DNA of 64,000 bases, from NCBI GenBank assembly GCA_029945375.1, contig CM057062.1, forward strand, positions 434,001 to 498,000, read 5' to 3'. The notes beneath the pieces were generated by a model, which saw only the letters and a program-made list of their open reading frames with translations, made no database searches and was not told the DNA's origin. Origin of the DNA: Agaricus subrufescens. Taxonomy: Eukaryota; Basidiomycota; Agaricomycetes; Agaricales; Agaricaceae. This document shows, one piece after another, positions 32,492 through 44,725 of this stretch. Both the position numbers and the translations under genes were made by a program. Each line of letters opens with the position of its first letter. Within the stretch, counting starts at the first letter, position 1.

Positions 32492-35204
32492 CTACTTGTG
32501 ATGCTTGGCATTCACTAGATAGATGTGCAACCAATTTGTGATACCTGCCTGTTCTTGTAGCAGAATTGCGCTGTGAGCAGCATCCTTGACTGCATGGTGA
32601 AAACTATTTACGTGTATTCCCTGAGTCCTGTTGAGTATTGGTATATTGGTAGCATCTACTGTGTCCAGGGAAGTTGCCATAAGTTGGAGAGTTGATAGAT
32701 GTGGAAGCAAGGCATCGTCTATGGCCATTGTATAATCCATGTAGTTGACTTCTGTCAGATAATCTAATGTATCTTCATCCATTTGTGAGGCCAGAGCCCA
32801 ACGTCCTAACTGCCACAAATTGAGGTTGGCTTTTAGTGCAGACAGAATATACTCACCCGTATATTGTGTCGCAACATTGTCTGACCCCAAAGAGCATCTG
32901 TAATAGATGATTCTGGTTCGGCTGTTATCTCATCTTGAAGTCATACTTGATCTCCTGATATGAAAATACAGCTGTGCAACCACTAAATGTCCCATTGGTG
33001 GGATAGGGTGTCATAATGTAGCAGATGCACGGGATAATGGAAGTCACCTAAGTGGCAGAGAGCACCAATACCAGGTCACAACCACTCATGCAGTGGGCGT
33101 GATACTAGCCACATGTTACTCAACATACTGCCCAAATTGTAAGTCTCAGTAGGGCCAGTGCTTTGTCAACTTACCAACATGAGTTATGTCCATTATAGGC
33201 ATCTTGTCTTTTGGTCCTGAGCATTTATAGCATAGCCAATTATGAGAAGGCACATGACCATCGGGTTGACAAGCTCAATGACTTAATTTCTTGCATCCTG
33301 TGCACTGCAGCAGGTCTCCCTCATGAGGAGCTATGGCCAGGATCTCCTGAGCATTACCTGCCAGTCCACATCTGCATTGTATGTGAGGAGGGCCTATATT
33401 GTTGGCCTCAACTGATTGCTAGTCTTTGTTGGCATCTGCTTCTAAAAATACCTCCATCTCATCAATGAGTTGCATTAGTTTAGATTGTTCTTCCTGTTTT
33501 TTATGTTTCTTCTCTTCATTAGGTTCAGGAGGAGGGATATCAAATGGAGGAGGGAGAGGTTGCCGAGGCTTTTGTGCACCAGGTGGTCCATCAACTTGGT
33601 GTACCTCTTTGGTGGATTGGCTATCTTCCCCATGGGATTTCTCTATTTCATGGGCCTTTTTGGGAAGATGTTTGGTAGTGGGAGGTTGGAGGGGCTTTTG
33701 ACACTTAACAGGAAGAGGGATATTGTCAGGATTGGAAGGAAGGTCATCATCATCATCTGGAGTGAGAACACAGGCATAAATTTCCTCCATTGTTGGCTGC
33801 TTTGCTTGTTTGGCAGGGGTGCTATCAGGGGCAATAGCTGTTTCATCCAAGTTTGCAGGGGGAAGAGTAGCTGCATTGTCATCAGAGAGCATACTTGCTT
33901 CCTCTCTTTCCTCTGGCTCTGTGGAGGGAGGAGTAGTTGCAGCATTGTGGAGTAACTTGGCCTCCTGTGTCACCTTGGTGTATTTATTAAAGTGGGTCCA
34001 ATTTTTGGACCCAGTGATCCAATAACAACAGTTGGAAGGCAATAGTGTGAGCTTCCTGCTATATGATACCAAGGAAAATTTTGATGGCAAATCGTGTTGG
34101 ACTGATATTTGGAATCCTTTGGTGAGAGTTGCCAATTGCATATTATAGAATGCCTGTTGTGCGGCCAACCCACCCCTCAGGTAGTAAATGGTGTGGTGAA
34201 CCACCTGCCACAGGGGAAGGCTCACTCGATACCCTGCAAGGTGCTTGGTCAATACACTGTCTTGTATGTGCTGCACGTGTCCAGTGTGGTGTATGTCATC
34301 ATATTCATAGACAGTCTTCTCATTGGAGTTGTAGAAGCATGCAGTAAAATGGTTACCTACCATGTTGTCCATGACTATGCTCAATCCTACAAGGTCATAA
34401 ACCATATCCTGCACTTTGTTCAGGGCTGGTGGTGGAGGGTTCAACTTTGGTGGAATGGACTAATCCCATGGTTTAGGAAGGTCCTCCTGTACAAATTCCA
34501 CAATAAATATCACCAGGAGTGAAACAATGTAGTGTTGATAGTCAGTACGTTTCCCACTACATAACATGCCCTCTCCCTCTGTCTTTCTCCAACAGACAAG
34601 ACCAGAGTGTGCATGTAAAGTCAGAAATTCTTTGAACCACTCAACCAAGCATCCTTTATAACTTTGGTGGTCATCTGGGTCCAGTTGAATCGTGAACAGA
34701 GGGTGAAGAGAAGGAGATATTTTGAGATGTCAACCATCTGAATGCTTTCCCCCTGTGCAATCATGGATATCACAGTATAATGGCAGAAAGTATGGAATTA
34801 GGTGGCCATCATTTTCCAACAATTTTGCCATATGAATTCGACAAAGAAGCATTGGTAACCAAGCTTGATCATTACAAATAGTGAGTTACTCAGTGTACTG
34901 TGCATGAACAATGTATACTCACAAAGACCATGTCTGTTGATTGAAGGTCTCTGATAATCTTCTCATCCAACAGATATCTCCAAACAAGGTCCTGCTGTAC
35001 ATTGAGAGGCTTGCTCAAACAAGAGTCTTGCTCAGGGCTGTATTTCAGTCTGTGAATACATTGTATGGCTGCAAACATGGAACCCTTGACATTGTCCTGG
35101 AATATATTACAACAAACATCTTTGAATTCATCCCATCCCCAAGCTAAGGCTTGATCAAGTAGTGTCAAACTGACATCAAGCCAGCAAGAATTAGCTTCCC
35201 ACAT
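32492..35204 (-). pseudogene. Ubiquitin-protease-like protein with PHD finger, decayed
   Basis: Reading from 35204, NSCWLDVSL matches the catalytic Cys box of USP/UCH-type peptidases. After an intron (34922-34864) with an apparent one-base slip, the frame at 34354-34295 has GNHFTACFY...VYEYDD, like the USP His/Asp box. A Pro/Glu-rich linker and a coiled coil (EEKKHKKQEEQSK) follow. A C4HC3 PHD finger then lies at about 33395-33215 (CRC...CTGC...H..C...CYKC). In-frame stops are TGA at 34730 and 33275 (Arg expected) and TAG at 34460 and 33419 (Gln expected). A further frame (32890-32492) of 132 residues probably belongs to the same gene after an intron. Known USPs remove ubiquitin; activity here is unlikely because the copy is broken. 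Confidence 0.55.
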
Positions 35205-35378
35205 GAAGTATATAGAACCAATGTAGAATTATACTCAGTCACTTGTAAGTCCAATGAGAACTATAAATGATATTAACCTGTAGAATTATACTAGAGTAGT
35301 TAAGTAAGAGAGATAGAAAGGTAGATGCAAATGGCTGACCTCAGTTGCTTGTAAGTCCAACAAGAACTGAGGTGTCGG

Positions 35379-36893
35379 TGAAGAGACTAGCTTGGTGTGA
35401 ATGTGGAAAATAAAATATAAAAAATATAAAATTGAATGTGAATGCAACCCTTTGAATCACACCAAGTCTCAAGTGTGGTTCATGGGGAGAATAAATCAGA
35501 AAGAAAGTGAAAGTAAGCGTCTCGGTTAAGTATTAAATGAAAATAGGGGTAGAATAGAAATGTGAAACAAGTCTTGACTGAATAGAGACCTCTTCCAGAC
35601 CTATGCCGTTTCGATTAGAACCTTTGTGATGAGTGGCTAAGCTCGCGATGACTGTCCTCAATAGGATGGGTTAGACACCTATCTAGGAGGGGTAGCGAGT
35701 CCGCCCTAGTGATGCCTCAACAAACTTGGAGAGCCTTGACCTGCCTTTGCGCTTCGAGACAGACTGCAAGACAAGTTGAGCTAGCACCAAATGCTATCGC
35801 GATCCTATTAGACCAGTGAAGATACTCTCTTGAGCAGAACACAAGACCTTCTGAGTCAAGAAAGAACTTAAGAAATGCTTAGAACACTGTGAAGTTTAAC
35901 CAAACTCAATTTCACTTGCACAGCACTTGGGCAAAGATTTGATTCTGAACCTCGTCCTTGACTGGCGACTATATACAATACACAATAATAAAAAACTGAG
36001 ACAAAATAAACAATTATGAAACAAATAACCAAGTCTGTATCCAGCGCTGAAGGGGTATAGTCTCCTCGACTCATCTTTTCCCACCAATCAACAGTCTTGA
36101 CTATTCAGTCTCCTCAACCAAACATTGCACTTGCCTAATCCCTTGCTCTTCATTGGCTAACAAGGTTCCAACCCTAGACCCTAGTCTAGGAACCCTTGAG
36201 ACTCATCCCCCACTGATCAACCCATCAATAAGATGTCCTTGATTAGACCAAATTTCCGTCTCTCCTCCAGTTGCTTCGAGATTATCAGCATTGCTACCCG
36301 ATCCTGAGTCTCGACCAATAGAAACTCTTGAGGCACATCCCCCACTGATTATCCCATCGATAAGATGTCCTCAATTAGACTAAGCTTCTATCTTGCCTTT
36401 AGTTGCTTCGAGATTATCACTATTACTGCCTGATCCAGAGTCTCGATTGACAATTCCAACAGTCTCGCTTCAGGTTAATTCAGTCTCGACATGTGTAAGT
36501 CGTCTACTTCCTAACCCTTTCCTTATTAGGCAGGTAGTAGTTATAGATTCGGTTTAGCATAAGGTCCGCTGAAGGAACCACGTTCTGCTAAGTCCTCAAG
36601 CCATCCTATAGCCAGTCTTGATGATAATTCCCAATAAAGTCTCTCTAGACTCAGCCTCGAGACTTCCATCTTAAAGCCCTCGAACGCGATTATATTTCCC
36701 CTAGCAGTACAGTTTTCCTACTAGGAATCGCGGATGCAATCTCGACTGTCCCCTAGATCAACCTTTCTTCACACATGTCCTCAACTGAGCTTATCTCTAA
36801 CTGGGTGACCGATTGTTCATTCTCGAACTTAATACATACACCTAGCCACATTAAACATATATTTTCACACGTAAAATGGCTGGGGCCATAACA
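35379..36893 (-). repeat. LTR-like repeat, copy 1, 1.5 kb (chimeric)
   Basis: Starts TGAAGAGACTAG and ends in TAACA (TG...CA ends). In the reverse sense it begins TGTTA..GGCCCCAGC. Four copies are in the window (39206, 56491, 59876 inverted). This copy is longer than the others because a segment of about 115 bp, the ATCCCCCACTGAT...GAGTCTCGA unit, occurs twice (near 36207 and 36340). Probably a solo LTR of a Gypsy-type element; no clear target duplication. Confidence 0.65.
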
Positions 36894-36916
36894 TTGGTAC
36901 ATGATTTAGCTCTATA

Positions 36917-37570
36917 CAGTGGGGGACAAAACTGTTCCACTGTACCTTCACAAAGAATGCTATATACCAGTGCACATAAAATGTTTGAATTCTTGAGAAT
37001 ATTTATGAATATACCTTCTAAGCTACCAATGTGTGATGTTATGTGGTTGTACAGCTATTATTGGTTATTATATAATACTTTTAAGTCAGAGCATCATTGG
37101 AATGGTTTTGTCCCTGTGCATTGAAAATACAGAATTGGCTACTTATCAAGGCAGAGGATGTTATTTTCTGGCTATCAAAGCTACAAATGGTAGCTTTGGT
37201 ATTGATGCCATCAATATCTGATCAAATTCTGCTGATATGATATCAGAATCCATCTATATGCTACTCTAAAGATTAGATACTTTATTAAGTAGTAAATGTT
37301 TAATCTCTAGCTTATTATTACAATGTCTTCAAGATTTGTGATATAATTTATATTAAAACAATTATCTAAGTGCAATAATATATTGTATTATGTAATCTAT
37401 GCAATTTAAAGACTTATTTGCTGACATAAATATGATCATCCTTAGGTAGAAATATACTTTCATCTATTTTTTGCACACAAACAACCCACTTGCTGGAAAG
37501 CTGATTGTTCCAATTAATGCTATGAATGTTAGTGCTTATGTAACAATCAATCAAAGAGCAAATAAAAGCC
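36917..37570. mobile_element. Truncated copy of the Tc1/mariner-type element
   Basis: Begins CAGTGGGGGACAAAACTGTT after TA (36915-36916) and follows the left half of the complete element at 58227 almost base for base. The right inverted repeat is missing. A 120-bp internal stretch (37340-37465) reappears at 37577-37700 directly before the gag ORF. Confidence 0.75.
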
Positions 37571-37716
37571 TTGGTTTGCGATGTAATTTATATTAGAACA
37601 ATTATCTAAGTGCAATAATATATTGTATTATGTAATCTATGCCATTTAAAGACTTATTTGCTGACATAAGTATGATCATCCCTAGGTAGAAATATACTTA
37701 CTTTGCTGTTCTCAAT

Positions 37717-38838
37717 ATGGCTGATGAACTGCCTTGTGCAGCCCTGGCTCATCTACTTCACAATGCCCACACAGTGGATACTGAAACTATGAAAGAGTAT
37801 ATTGACAAAGAAGTTGAAGGATTATCTTCCCATTATAATGAGGCACTTGATAGGGCATACTCTCAAATTGCTATTCTTGAGGCCAGGCTGTCTTCATTGT
37901 TGAACCTTGAAGCAAGAGTTAATCTTCTTCAAAGTCAGATAGGCCAAACTCCTGCTGATGCTAACTCTGGTGTTGCAAAAACCAGAGTTCCTGAACCTCC
38001 AACCTATGCTGGATCTGAGAATAAGATGCAGCTAGATGATTGGTTAAATCAAATAGCTCTATACTGTGCAGCCTCTGGAATTGTCACTGATCACCAGAAA
38101 ATCATATGTGCACTCACTCGATTACGTGCACCAGCTAGCACTTATATGAAGGACTATTTTGTCAAGGTTCAAAGGGATCAACCTCTTGGAAACTGGGAAA
38201 ACTTTGTTAAGGAATTGAAGAGTATTTATGGACAAAGGGACAATAAGGAAGGTGCTAAGAAGGAATTGGCAGCACTATGGGGCAATAAGGAGCTTGCCAA
38301 GAAAAACTTTGTCAAATTTGTGGAACATTATCGTACTTTGGCTAGGATTGTTGACTATCCTGATGAAGTCCACATTGACAAGTTGAAAGATGTTATACCT
38401 GATGAGTTGCGAAAATCGCTTATCATGTATGAAATCAATAATTTGGTGCCAAAAACTTGGGATGAATATCTCCAGTTATTGCTTAAGGCATTCAAACTCC
38501 TTCACCCTGATAAGGCTCAAGGTGTCATTTTTGGCGACAGCGGAAATGCAAGTGGTAGTGGCAACAAGGATCCATATGCTATGGAGATTGATCAGGCAAA
38601 AAAGAAGAAGACCAAAGAGGCTAGTAGTCAAGAGAAGGTACAGAAATACTGTCAAATCTGTGCTGGCAAAGGGTTGAAGACAAAATCTAAAACCCACAAT
38701 ACTAGTGACTGCTATGATAAACCTGGCAATGAGAGTAAATGTCCTCAGAAGTCTACTCCATCTTCTTCTAAACCAACTCCATCCTCATCATCTGGATCTT
38801 CAAATGGTACCTATAAACCCAAAAACTTCAAGACTTGA
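37717..38838 (+). CDS. Gag protein of element A, 373 aa
   Basis: ATG at 37717. An N-terminal coiled-coil stretch (about residues 40-75) precedes a Gypsy-type capsid region (PPTYAGSENKMQLDDWLNQI... WENFVKELKSIYG... FVKFVEHYRTLARI). A Cys-rich segment (CQICAGKGLKTKSKTHNTSDC) stands where a zinc knuckle would be. The TGA stop (38836) is followed in frame by LVELLNSMDDDDPETP, so it may be a former CGA and the polyprotein may once have read on. CpG is very rare in this gene. Confidence 0.75.
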   Translation: MADELPCAALAHLLHNAHTVDTETMKEYIDKEVEGLSSHYNEALDRAYSQIAILEARLSSLLNLEARVNLLQSQIGQTPADANSGVAKTRVPEPPTYAGSENKMQLDDWLNQIALYCAASGIVTDHQKIICALTRLRAPASTYMKDYFVKVQRDQPLGNWENFVKELKSIYGQRDNKEGAKKELAALWGNKELAKKNFVKFVEHYRTLARIVDYPDEVHIDKLKDVIPDELRKSLIMYEINNLVPKTWDEYLQLLLKAFKLLHPDKAQGVIFGDSGNASGSGNKDPYAMEIDQAKKKKTKEASSQEKVQKYCQICAGKGLKTKSKTHNTSDCYDKPGNESKCPQKSTPSSSKPTPSSSSGSSNGTYKPKNFKT

Positions 38839-39205
38839 CTAGTCGAGTTGCTCAATTCTATGGATGATGATGACCCAGAAACCCCTTCTGAGGTTGTCAC
38901 CGTCAACAGCACGACCATTGAAGAACTTCCTGATTCCATGCCTGTTGAAACAAAGGCTGTAGCACAAGTCGGTGATGTGCTGAAGGGATGTGGGAAGCCA
39001 ATGGGCTCCAAAAAGCTTAAAGGAAGGGCTCAGATGGATTTTCCGGAAGGACTGTAGAGGATAATGTCTGCAATCTACAGTCTGGAATTAGTGTACCTCA
39101 TGTTGGCTCAGATAGTTCTGAAGTAGTACTGGATGCTTGTGTAAATAATGTATCACGCAACAAGACTTCTTCTTTTAGACTTCTAGTAACACTATGGGTA
39201 TACAG

Positions 39206-40585
39206 TGAAGAGACAAGATCGGTGTAAATGTGGAAAATAAAATATAAAAAAATATAAAATCGAATGTGAATGCAACCCTTTGAATTACACCAAGTCTCGA
39301 GTGCGGTTCATGGGGAGAATAAATCAGAAAGAAAGTGAAAGTAAGCGTCTCAATTAAGTATTAAATGAAAATAGGGGTAGAATAGAAATGTGAAACAAGT
39401 CTCGACTGAATAGAGACCTCTTCCAGACCTATGCCGTTTCGATTAGAACCTTTGCGACGAGTGGCTAAGCTTGCGACAACTGTCCTCAATAGGATGGGTT
39501 AGACACCTATCTAGGAGGGGTAGCGAGTCCGCCCTAGTGATGCCTCAACAAACTTGGAGAGCCTTGACCTGCCTTTGCACTTTGAGACAGACTGCAAGAC
39601 AAGTCGAGCTAGCACCAAATGCTATCGCGATCCTATTAGACCAGTGAAGATACTCTCTTGAGCAGAACACAAGACCTTCCGAGTCGAGAAAGAACTTAAG
39701 AAATGCTTAGAACACTGCAAGTTTAACCAAACTCGATTTCACTCGCACAGCGCTTGGGCAAAGATTCGATCCCCAACCTCATCCTCGACTGGCAACTATA
39801 TACGATACACAATAAAAAACTGAGACAAAATAAACAAATATGAAACAGATAACCAAGTCCGTATCCAGCACTGAATGGGTATAGTCTCCTCGACTCATCT
39901 TTCCCCACCAATCAACAGTCTCGACTATTCAGTCTCCTCGACCAAACATCGCACTTGCCTAATCTCCTGTTCCCCATTGGCTAACGAGCTTCCAACCCTA
40001 AACCCTAGTCTAGAAACTCTCGAGGCGCATCCCCCACTGATTGTCCCGTCGATAAGATGTCCTCGATTAGACTATGCTTCTATCTTGCCTTTAGTTGCTT
40101 CGAGATTATCACTATTTCTGCCTGATCCAGAGTCTTGACCGACAATTCCAACAGTCTCACTTCAGGTTAATTCAGTCTCGACATGTGTAAGTCGTCTACT
40201 TCCTAGCCCTTTCCTTATTAGGCAGGTAGTAGTTATAGATTCGGTTTAGCATAAGGTCCGCTGAAGGAACCGCGTTCCGCTAAGTCCTCAAGCCATCCTA
40301 TAGCCAGTCTCGATGATAATTCCCAATAAAGTCTCTCTAGACTCAGCCTCGAGACTTCCGTCTTAAAGTCCTCGAACGCGATTATATTTCCCCTAGCAGT
40401 ACAGTTTTCCTACTAGGAATCGCGGATGCAATCTCGACTGTCCCCTAGATCAACCTTTCTTCACACATGCCCTCGACTGAGATTATCTCTAACTGGGTGA
40501 TCGATTGTTCATTCCCGAACTTAATATGTACACCTAACCGCATTAAATGTATATTTTCACGCGTAAAACGGCTGGGGCCGTAACA
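39206..40585 (-). repeat. LTR-like repeat, copy 2, 1.38 kb, inside element A
   Basis: Inserted between gag and pol of element A. It is the copy richest in CpG (CTCGAGGCGCATCC where copies 1 and 3 have CTTGAGACTCATCC), so probably the youngest. Flanks share ATGG at a distance of several bases (39194 and 40586), but no exact adjacent duplication is seen. Confidence 0.7.
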
Positions 40586-40596
40586 ATGGCACAAAA

Positions 40597-43500
40597 GTGC
40601 AGACTGAGGCTTTAGTTGATTCGGGAGCCACAACAAACTTCATCGACAAAGAGTTTGTCAAACAAAATAACCTGGCTACACATAAATTGGCTTCACCGTA
40701 TAGAGTAATCAATGCGGATGGAACTCCAAATAAATCTGGACAGATTAATGAATATGTCCGTGCCTATGTTGAGATTGGTTCTCACAAGTCCACACATTAT
40801 CTCTTTGTCACTCAGTTAGGGGACAAGAATATGATGATTGGATATTCATACTTGTATAAACACAATCCAACTATTGATTGGCACAATGGGGAATGGGAGT
40901 TCACCAGGTGCCCGGATACATGTACCAGTAAAGCCCGTAAAACACGAGATGTAGAAGCTGGTGCCAATGAGCTTTCTCTCAACTCTGATAATCCATGGGA
41001 ATCTTCATTGGACGACTTAGGTGATGAAGACATGGATAATCCACATATTAATTGGGTCGATGTAAATGACCCTGACGATCGCCAACAAGCTATGGTGATA
41101 GCATCTATGTTTGACAAAGATATAGAAGAGGAACTTGACGATGAAGATACTAAGAACTGGAAGGAACATGTGCCAGAATGGCTACATGAGTACGGTGACG
41201 TGTTTTCTAAAGTCAAGTCAGAACGTATGCCAACTAGAAAGGAATATGACCATGGAATTGAGTTTGTTGAAGGCGCAATGCTTCCCAAACCAGCTAAGGT
41301 CTATCCTTTGTCTCCAAAAGAGAGAAATTCTCTTGATTTATGGATTGATGAAGAACTCCGTAAAGGTTATATACGACCTTCTACAAGTCCAATTGCTGCC
41401 CCATTCTTCTTTGTCAAAAAGAAAGATGGCAGTCTTCGACCAGTCATGGATTACCGTGCACTCAATGGTATCACTGTCAAAAACCGTTATCCTATTCCAA
41501 GAATCTCTGACTTGATTGAATCTCTCAGTCAAGCTTCAATATTCACAAAAATTGACCTTAGATGGGGATATAACAATGTCCGCATCAAAAAGGGAGATGA
41601 ATGGAAAACTGCTTTTATAACACGACGTGGACTATTTGAAGCAACGGTTATGTATTTTGGTTTCTCTAATGCACCAGCCACATTCCAAAGTATGATGAAC
41701 AATATACTTGGAGACTTGATTCGTAAAGGACAAGTTATGGTGTACTTAGATGATATCCTTATATTTGGGAATGATAAAAAGGAACATCAGAAACTGGTCA
41801 AAGAAGTGCTGAAAAGACTTCGAGAAAATGACCTATTTGCTAAAGCAGAAAAGTGTTCCTTTGAACAAACAAGTATGAAATATCTTGGAATGGTCATTTC
41901 CCATAACAAGGTCGAAATGGATGAGGAGAAACTCAATGGAGTTCTTGAGTGGCCAGTACCTACTAAGGTTAAACATGTTCAGGCATTTATTGGATTTGCG
42001 AATTACTATCGCAGGTTTATTAAAGACTTTTCCAAAATTGTCAAGCCACTCACCAATCTGACCAAGAAAGATCAACCTTGGGTTTGGGAAGCAGAACAGC
42101 AAAATGCATTTGAAGCGCTGAAAAAGGCTTTCACCACTGCTCCCATTCTATGTATCCCAGATGATGAAAATCCCTTTAGGCTGTCAACAGATGCAAGCGA
42201 TTTTGCTACTGGTGCAGTCCTCTCCCAGCTGGACCCAACTGATAGCTTGTGGCACCCAGTTGCTTATTTCTCTAAGTCATTAGATATTCATGAACAAAAT
42301 TATGAAATATATGACAAAGAGTTATTAGCCATTATCAGGGGATTAGAGGAATATTGTCATCTTCTAGAGGGACATCCTAAGATAATTGAGATCTGGTCAG
42401 ATCATCAAAACCTCACATACTTCAAGTCAGCACAAAAACTGACTAGAAGACAAGCCCGGTGGGCACGATACCTCACACGCTTTCACTATCCCCTATACCA
42501 CAAACCAGGAAAGACGATGCAAGCTGAAGACCCTCTGTCCAGGAGGCCAGACCATGAAGAGGGGGTAAACTTCGATAATGAGGATCAAATTCTTTTGAAG
42601 CCTGAATTTTTTGCTGTTCAAGCTATCGAAGCTGTTCATGAGTCACCTATAAATGATGAACAAATCCTAAAAGAGGTCAAACAAGCATTACTTTCTGATG
42701 ATGTGATAAAGGACTATAAGTCACTTTTACAGTCTGGTCCTCATGAATTTGGAAAATCACTACAGGATTGGAACTATGAAAACGGTCTACTACTATATAG
42801 AGGAAAGGTCTACATCCCTAAAAGCATAGATGATCATCTGAGACGTTGTATTGTCCAGATTCATCATGACTTGCCCTCAGCAGGACATCCAGGACGATGG
42901 AAAACATATGAATTGGTTTCTAGAAACTATTGGTGGCCTAGTATGTCTATATTTGTCAAGAACTATGTTAAAGGCTGTGATATGTGTCAGTGGATGAAAA
43001 ATCGCCCACAACAGCCCTATGGACTGCTTATTCCAAACAAGGTACCTAATGGTCCTTGGGAAATTATATCTACCAACCTTACTACTCAATTACCTGAGTC
43101 AAATGGCTATGACGCAACATGTGTTGTTGTTGACAGATTAACAAAACGAGCTCACTTCTATCCCATTAACAACCGGTTCACCTCACAAGATCTAGTGCAA
43201 TTACTATATGATAGGATATATCCCCTACATGGATTGCCATTACAGATCATATCTGATAGAGGAGTACAGTATTCAGCTGAACTCTTCCAGAATTGGTGTC
43301 AGATATTGGGTATCAAGTCAACTATGTCAACAGCCTACCATCCTCAAACAGATGGTCAGACTGAGCGTGTTAACCAGACTCTGGAACAGTACCTACGGTG
43401 TTATGTTGATTATAACCTCACCAACTGGTCAGACCTGCTTTCATCAGCAGAGTTTGCATACAACAACCAAGCACATGAAGGTACTAAGGAATCACCATTT

Positions 43501-44103
43501 TTCCTTGAGTATGGTCGGCATCTACAAGCAGGACCTATTGTCAAGGCGACTACCCATGTTGACCTTAATGACATAACATATAAAAGACAAGAGGCACAAG
43601 AGCAGGCAAAAGCAGCTCTTATACTTGCAGCAGAAAGAATGAAATGGTACTATGACCAAGGGGTCCAGAAAGTTCCCTTTAGAGTTGGAGATAAAGTACT
43701 ACTCAATCTTAAGGATTATCAGACAACAGAGCGAGCATTACGACCACGTTTTGAGGGACCATTTGAAATCATTGAACAACTGTCCCCTGTAACATTCAGG
43801 TTATGTATGCCAGCTCAATATCGTTCTATACATCCAGTCTTTCATGCTAGCAAGTTAGTCACCTACTCTGAACCCACCATCCTCGGACAAAAACCATCAG
43901 CACCACCACCTATCCAAATTGGTGGACACGATGAATGGGAAGTTGAAAAGATTCTCCAACACTGAGTTGGTAACAGGAAGAATGAATTCCTAGTTAGATG
44001 GAAAGGGTTTATCCAAGGAGATGATACCTGGGAACCAGAATCAAACCTTAAAAATGCTACTGAAAAGATTCAGGAGTATTTCCATCATAATCCCAAGCAC
44101 TAG
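40597..44103 (+). pseudogene. Pol polyprotein of element A with a stop before the chromodomain
   Basis: Continuous frame, first ATG-like start inside the former polyprotein. Protease LVDSGATTNFI; reverse transcriptase with MVYLDDILIFGN; RNase H (STDASDFATGAVL); integrase zinc site (H...H...CDMC) and core (ISDRGVQYSAELF, TAYHPQTDGQTERVNQ). The frame stops at TGA 43963-43965 within EVEKILQH(TGA)VGNRKNEFLVRWKG; the following in-frame part up to TAG 44101 is a chromodomain (FLVRWKG...DDTWEPE). Arg (CGA) is expected at the stop. The chromodomain targets integration to modified chromatin in this group, so this copy would make an integrase without it. Confidence 0.85.
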
Positions 44104-44156
44104 ACTTAGGGAACTGGATAACTTCTCATCGGAGTTCAAACCAAAAGAGAGGGTAA

Positions 44157-44725
44157 TGTCACAGATTTGGAAGATTACGTTATATCTTACCAATGGCTGA
44201 TCCGACTCTTACGAATTGGGGACCGTTGGAAAGCCCTGATCAGATCGTTTCTACTGATACCCATATCATCCGAAATGGCCCAGTAGTTGTTGAAATATTC
44301 AACGTTCTTTATTCTCTGTGCCATAAGTTAGAAGACCTTAATTACCTAATTGTTCTAGAGCAGTCCAGACCATTCTAGAACATTCTAGAACCTTCTAGAA
44401 TGTTCTCTATCACATCATTATCACACCATTACCCAGAGTAACCCAGAGTAACTCAGAGTAGTAAAGGGATTGTTCCTATTGGTTGGTTATTATTAGAGTA
44501 GCTAAACTTAGATACATAATTAGTCATGACTAGAGTCCCTGGGGTCATTGGTAGTGTCCCGGGTCCTTCTCAGATGTGTATATAAGTAGCTTGTCTTGGT
44601 GTCCTTAAGACCCAGACTTAACAACATCAGTTGTGCTTTGTCATCTCATCTCTCTGCTTATCTAAGATCACTGCTCTTTCCCCATTTATCTTTCAAGGTT
44701 ACTTAGGTAAGCAAGATTTGTGATA
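44157..44725 (+). repeat. 3' LTR of element A
   Basis: Begins TGTCACAGATTTGG right after a purine tract (AAAAGAGAGGGTAA) and ends about TTTGTGATA (a decayed TGTGACA). A TATATAA box is at 44579-44585, and a heat-shock-element array lies upstream at 44373-44405. The right boundary is inferred from the inverted ends, since the 5' LTR is absent. Confidence 0.7.
44373..44405 (+). promoter_or_regulatory. Heat-shock element array in the LTR
   Basis: Seven alternating TTC and GAA triplets, each separated by exactly two bases (TTCtaGAAcaTTCtaGAA and so on). This is the binding pattern of trimeric heat-shock factor Hsf1. An imperfect extra unit (TTCtaGAG) is at 44353. The array is about 175 bp upstream of the LTR TATA box, a normal position for an enhancer in U3. 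Confidence 0.85.

Larger units (their letters stand above)
37570..44725 (+). mobile_element. Ty3/Gypsy chromovirus, element A, split and 5'-truncated
   Basis: gag (37717-38838), a region up to 39205, an inserted LTR-like repeat (39206-40585), then pol (40597-44103) and a 3' LTR (44157-44725). The frame before the insertion (SSFRLLVTL) and after it (GTKVQTEALVDSGATTNF) join as one gag-pol, so the repeat entered later. No matching 5' LTR was found upstream of gag; that side is occupied by the Tc1-like fragment. Domain order PR-RT-RH-INT-chromodomain places it among chromoviruses. It lies inside the 3' LTR of the copia element. Confidence 0.85.

Noticed and set aside
35868..36087. 60-68-codon frames inside the LTR-like repeats, repeated in copies 1-4
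   Set aside because: They recur only because the repeat recurs, differ by stops between copies, and have no protein features.
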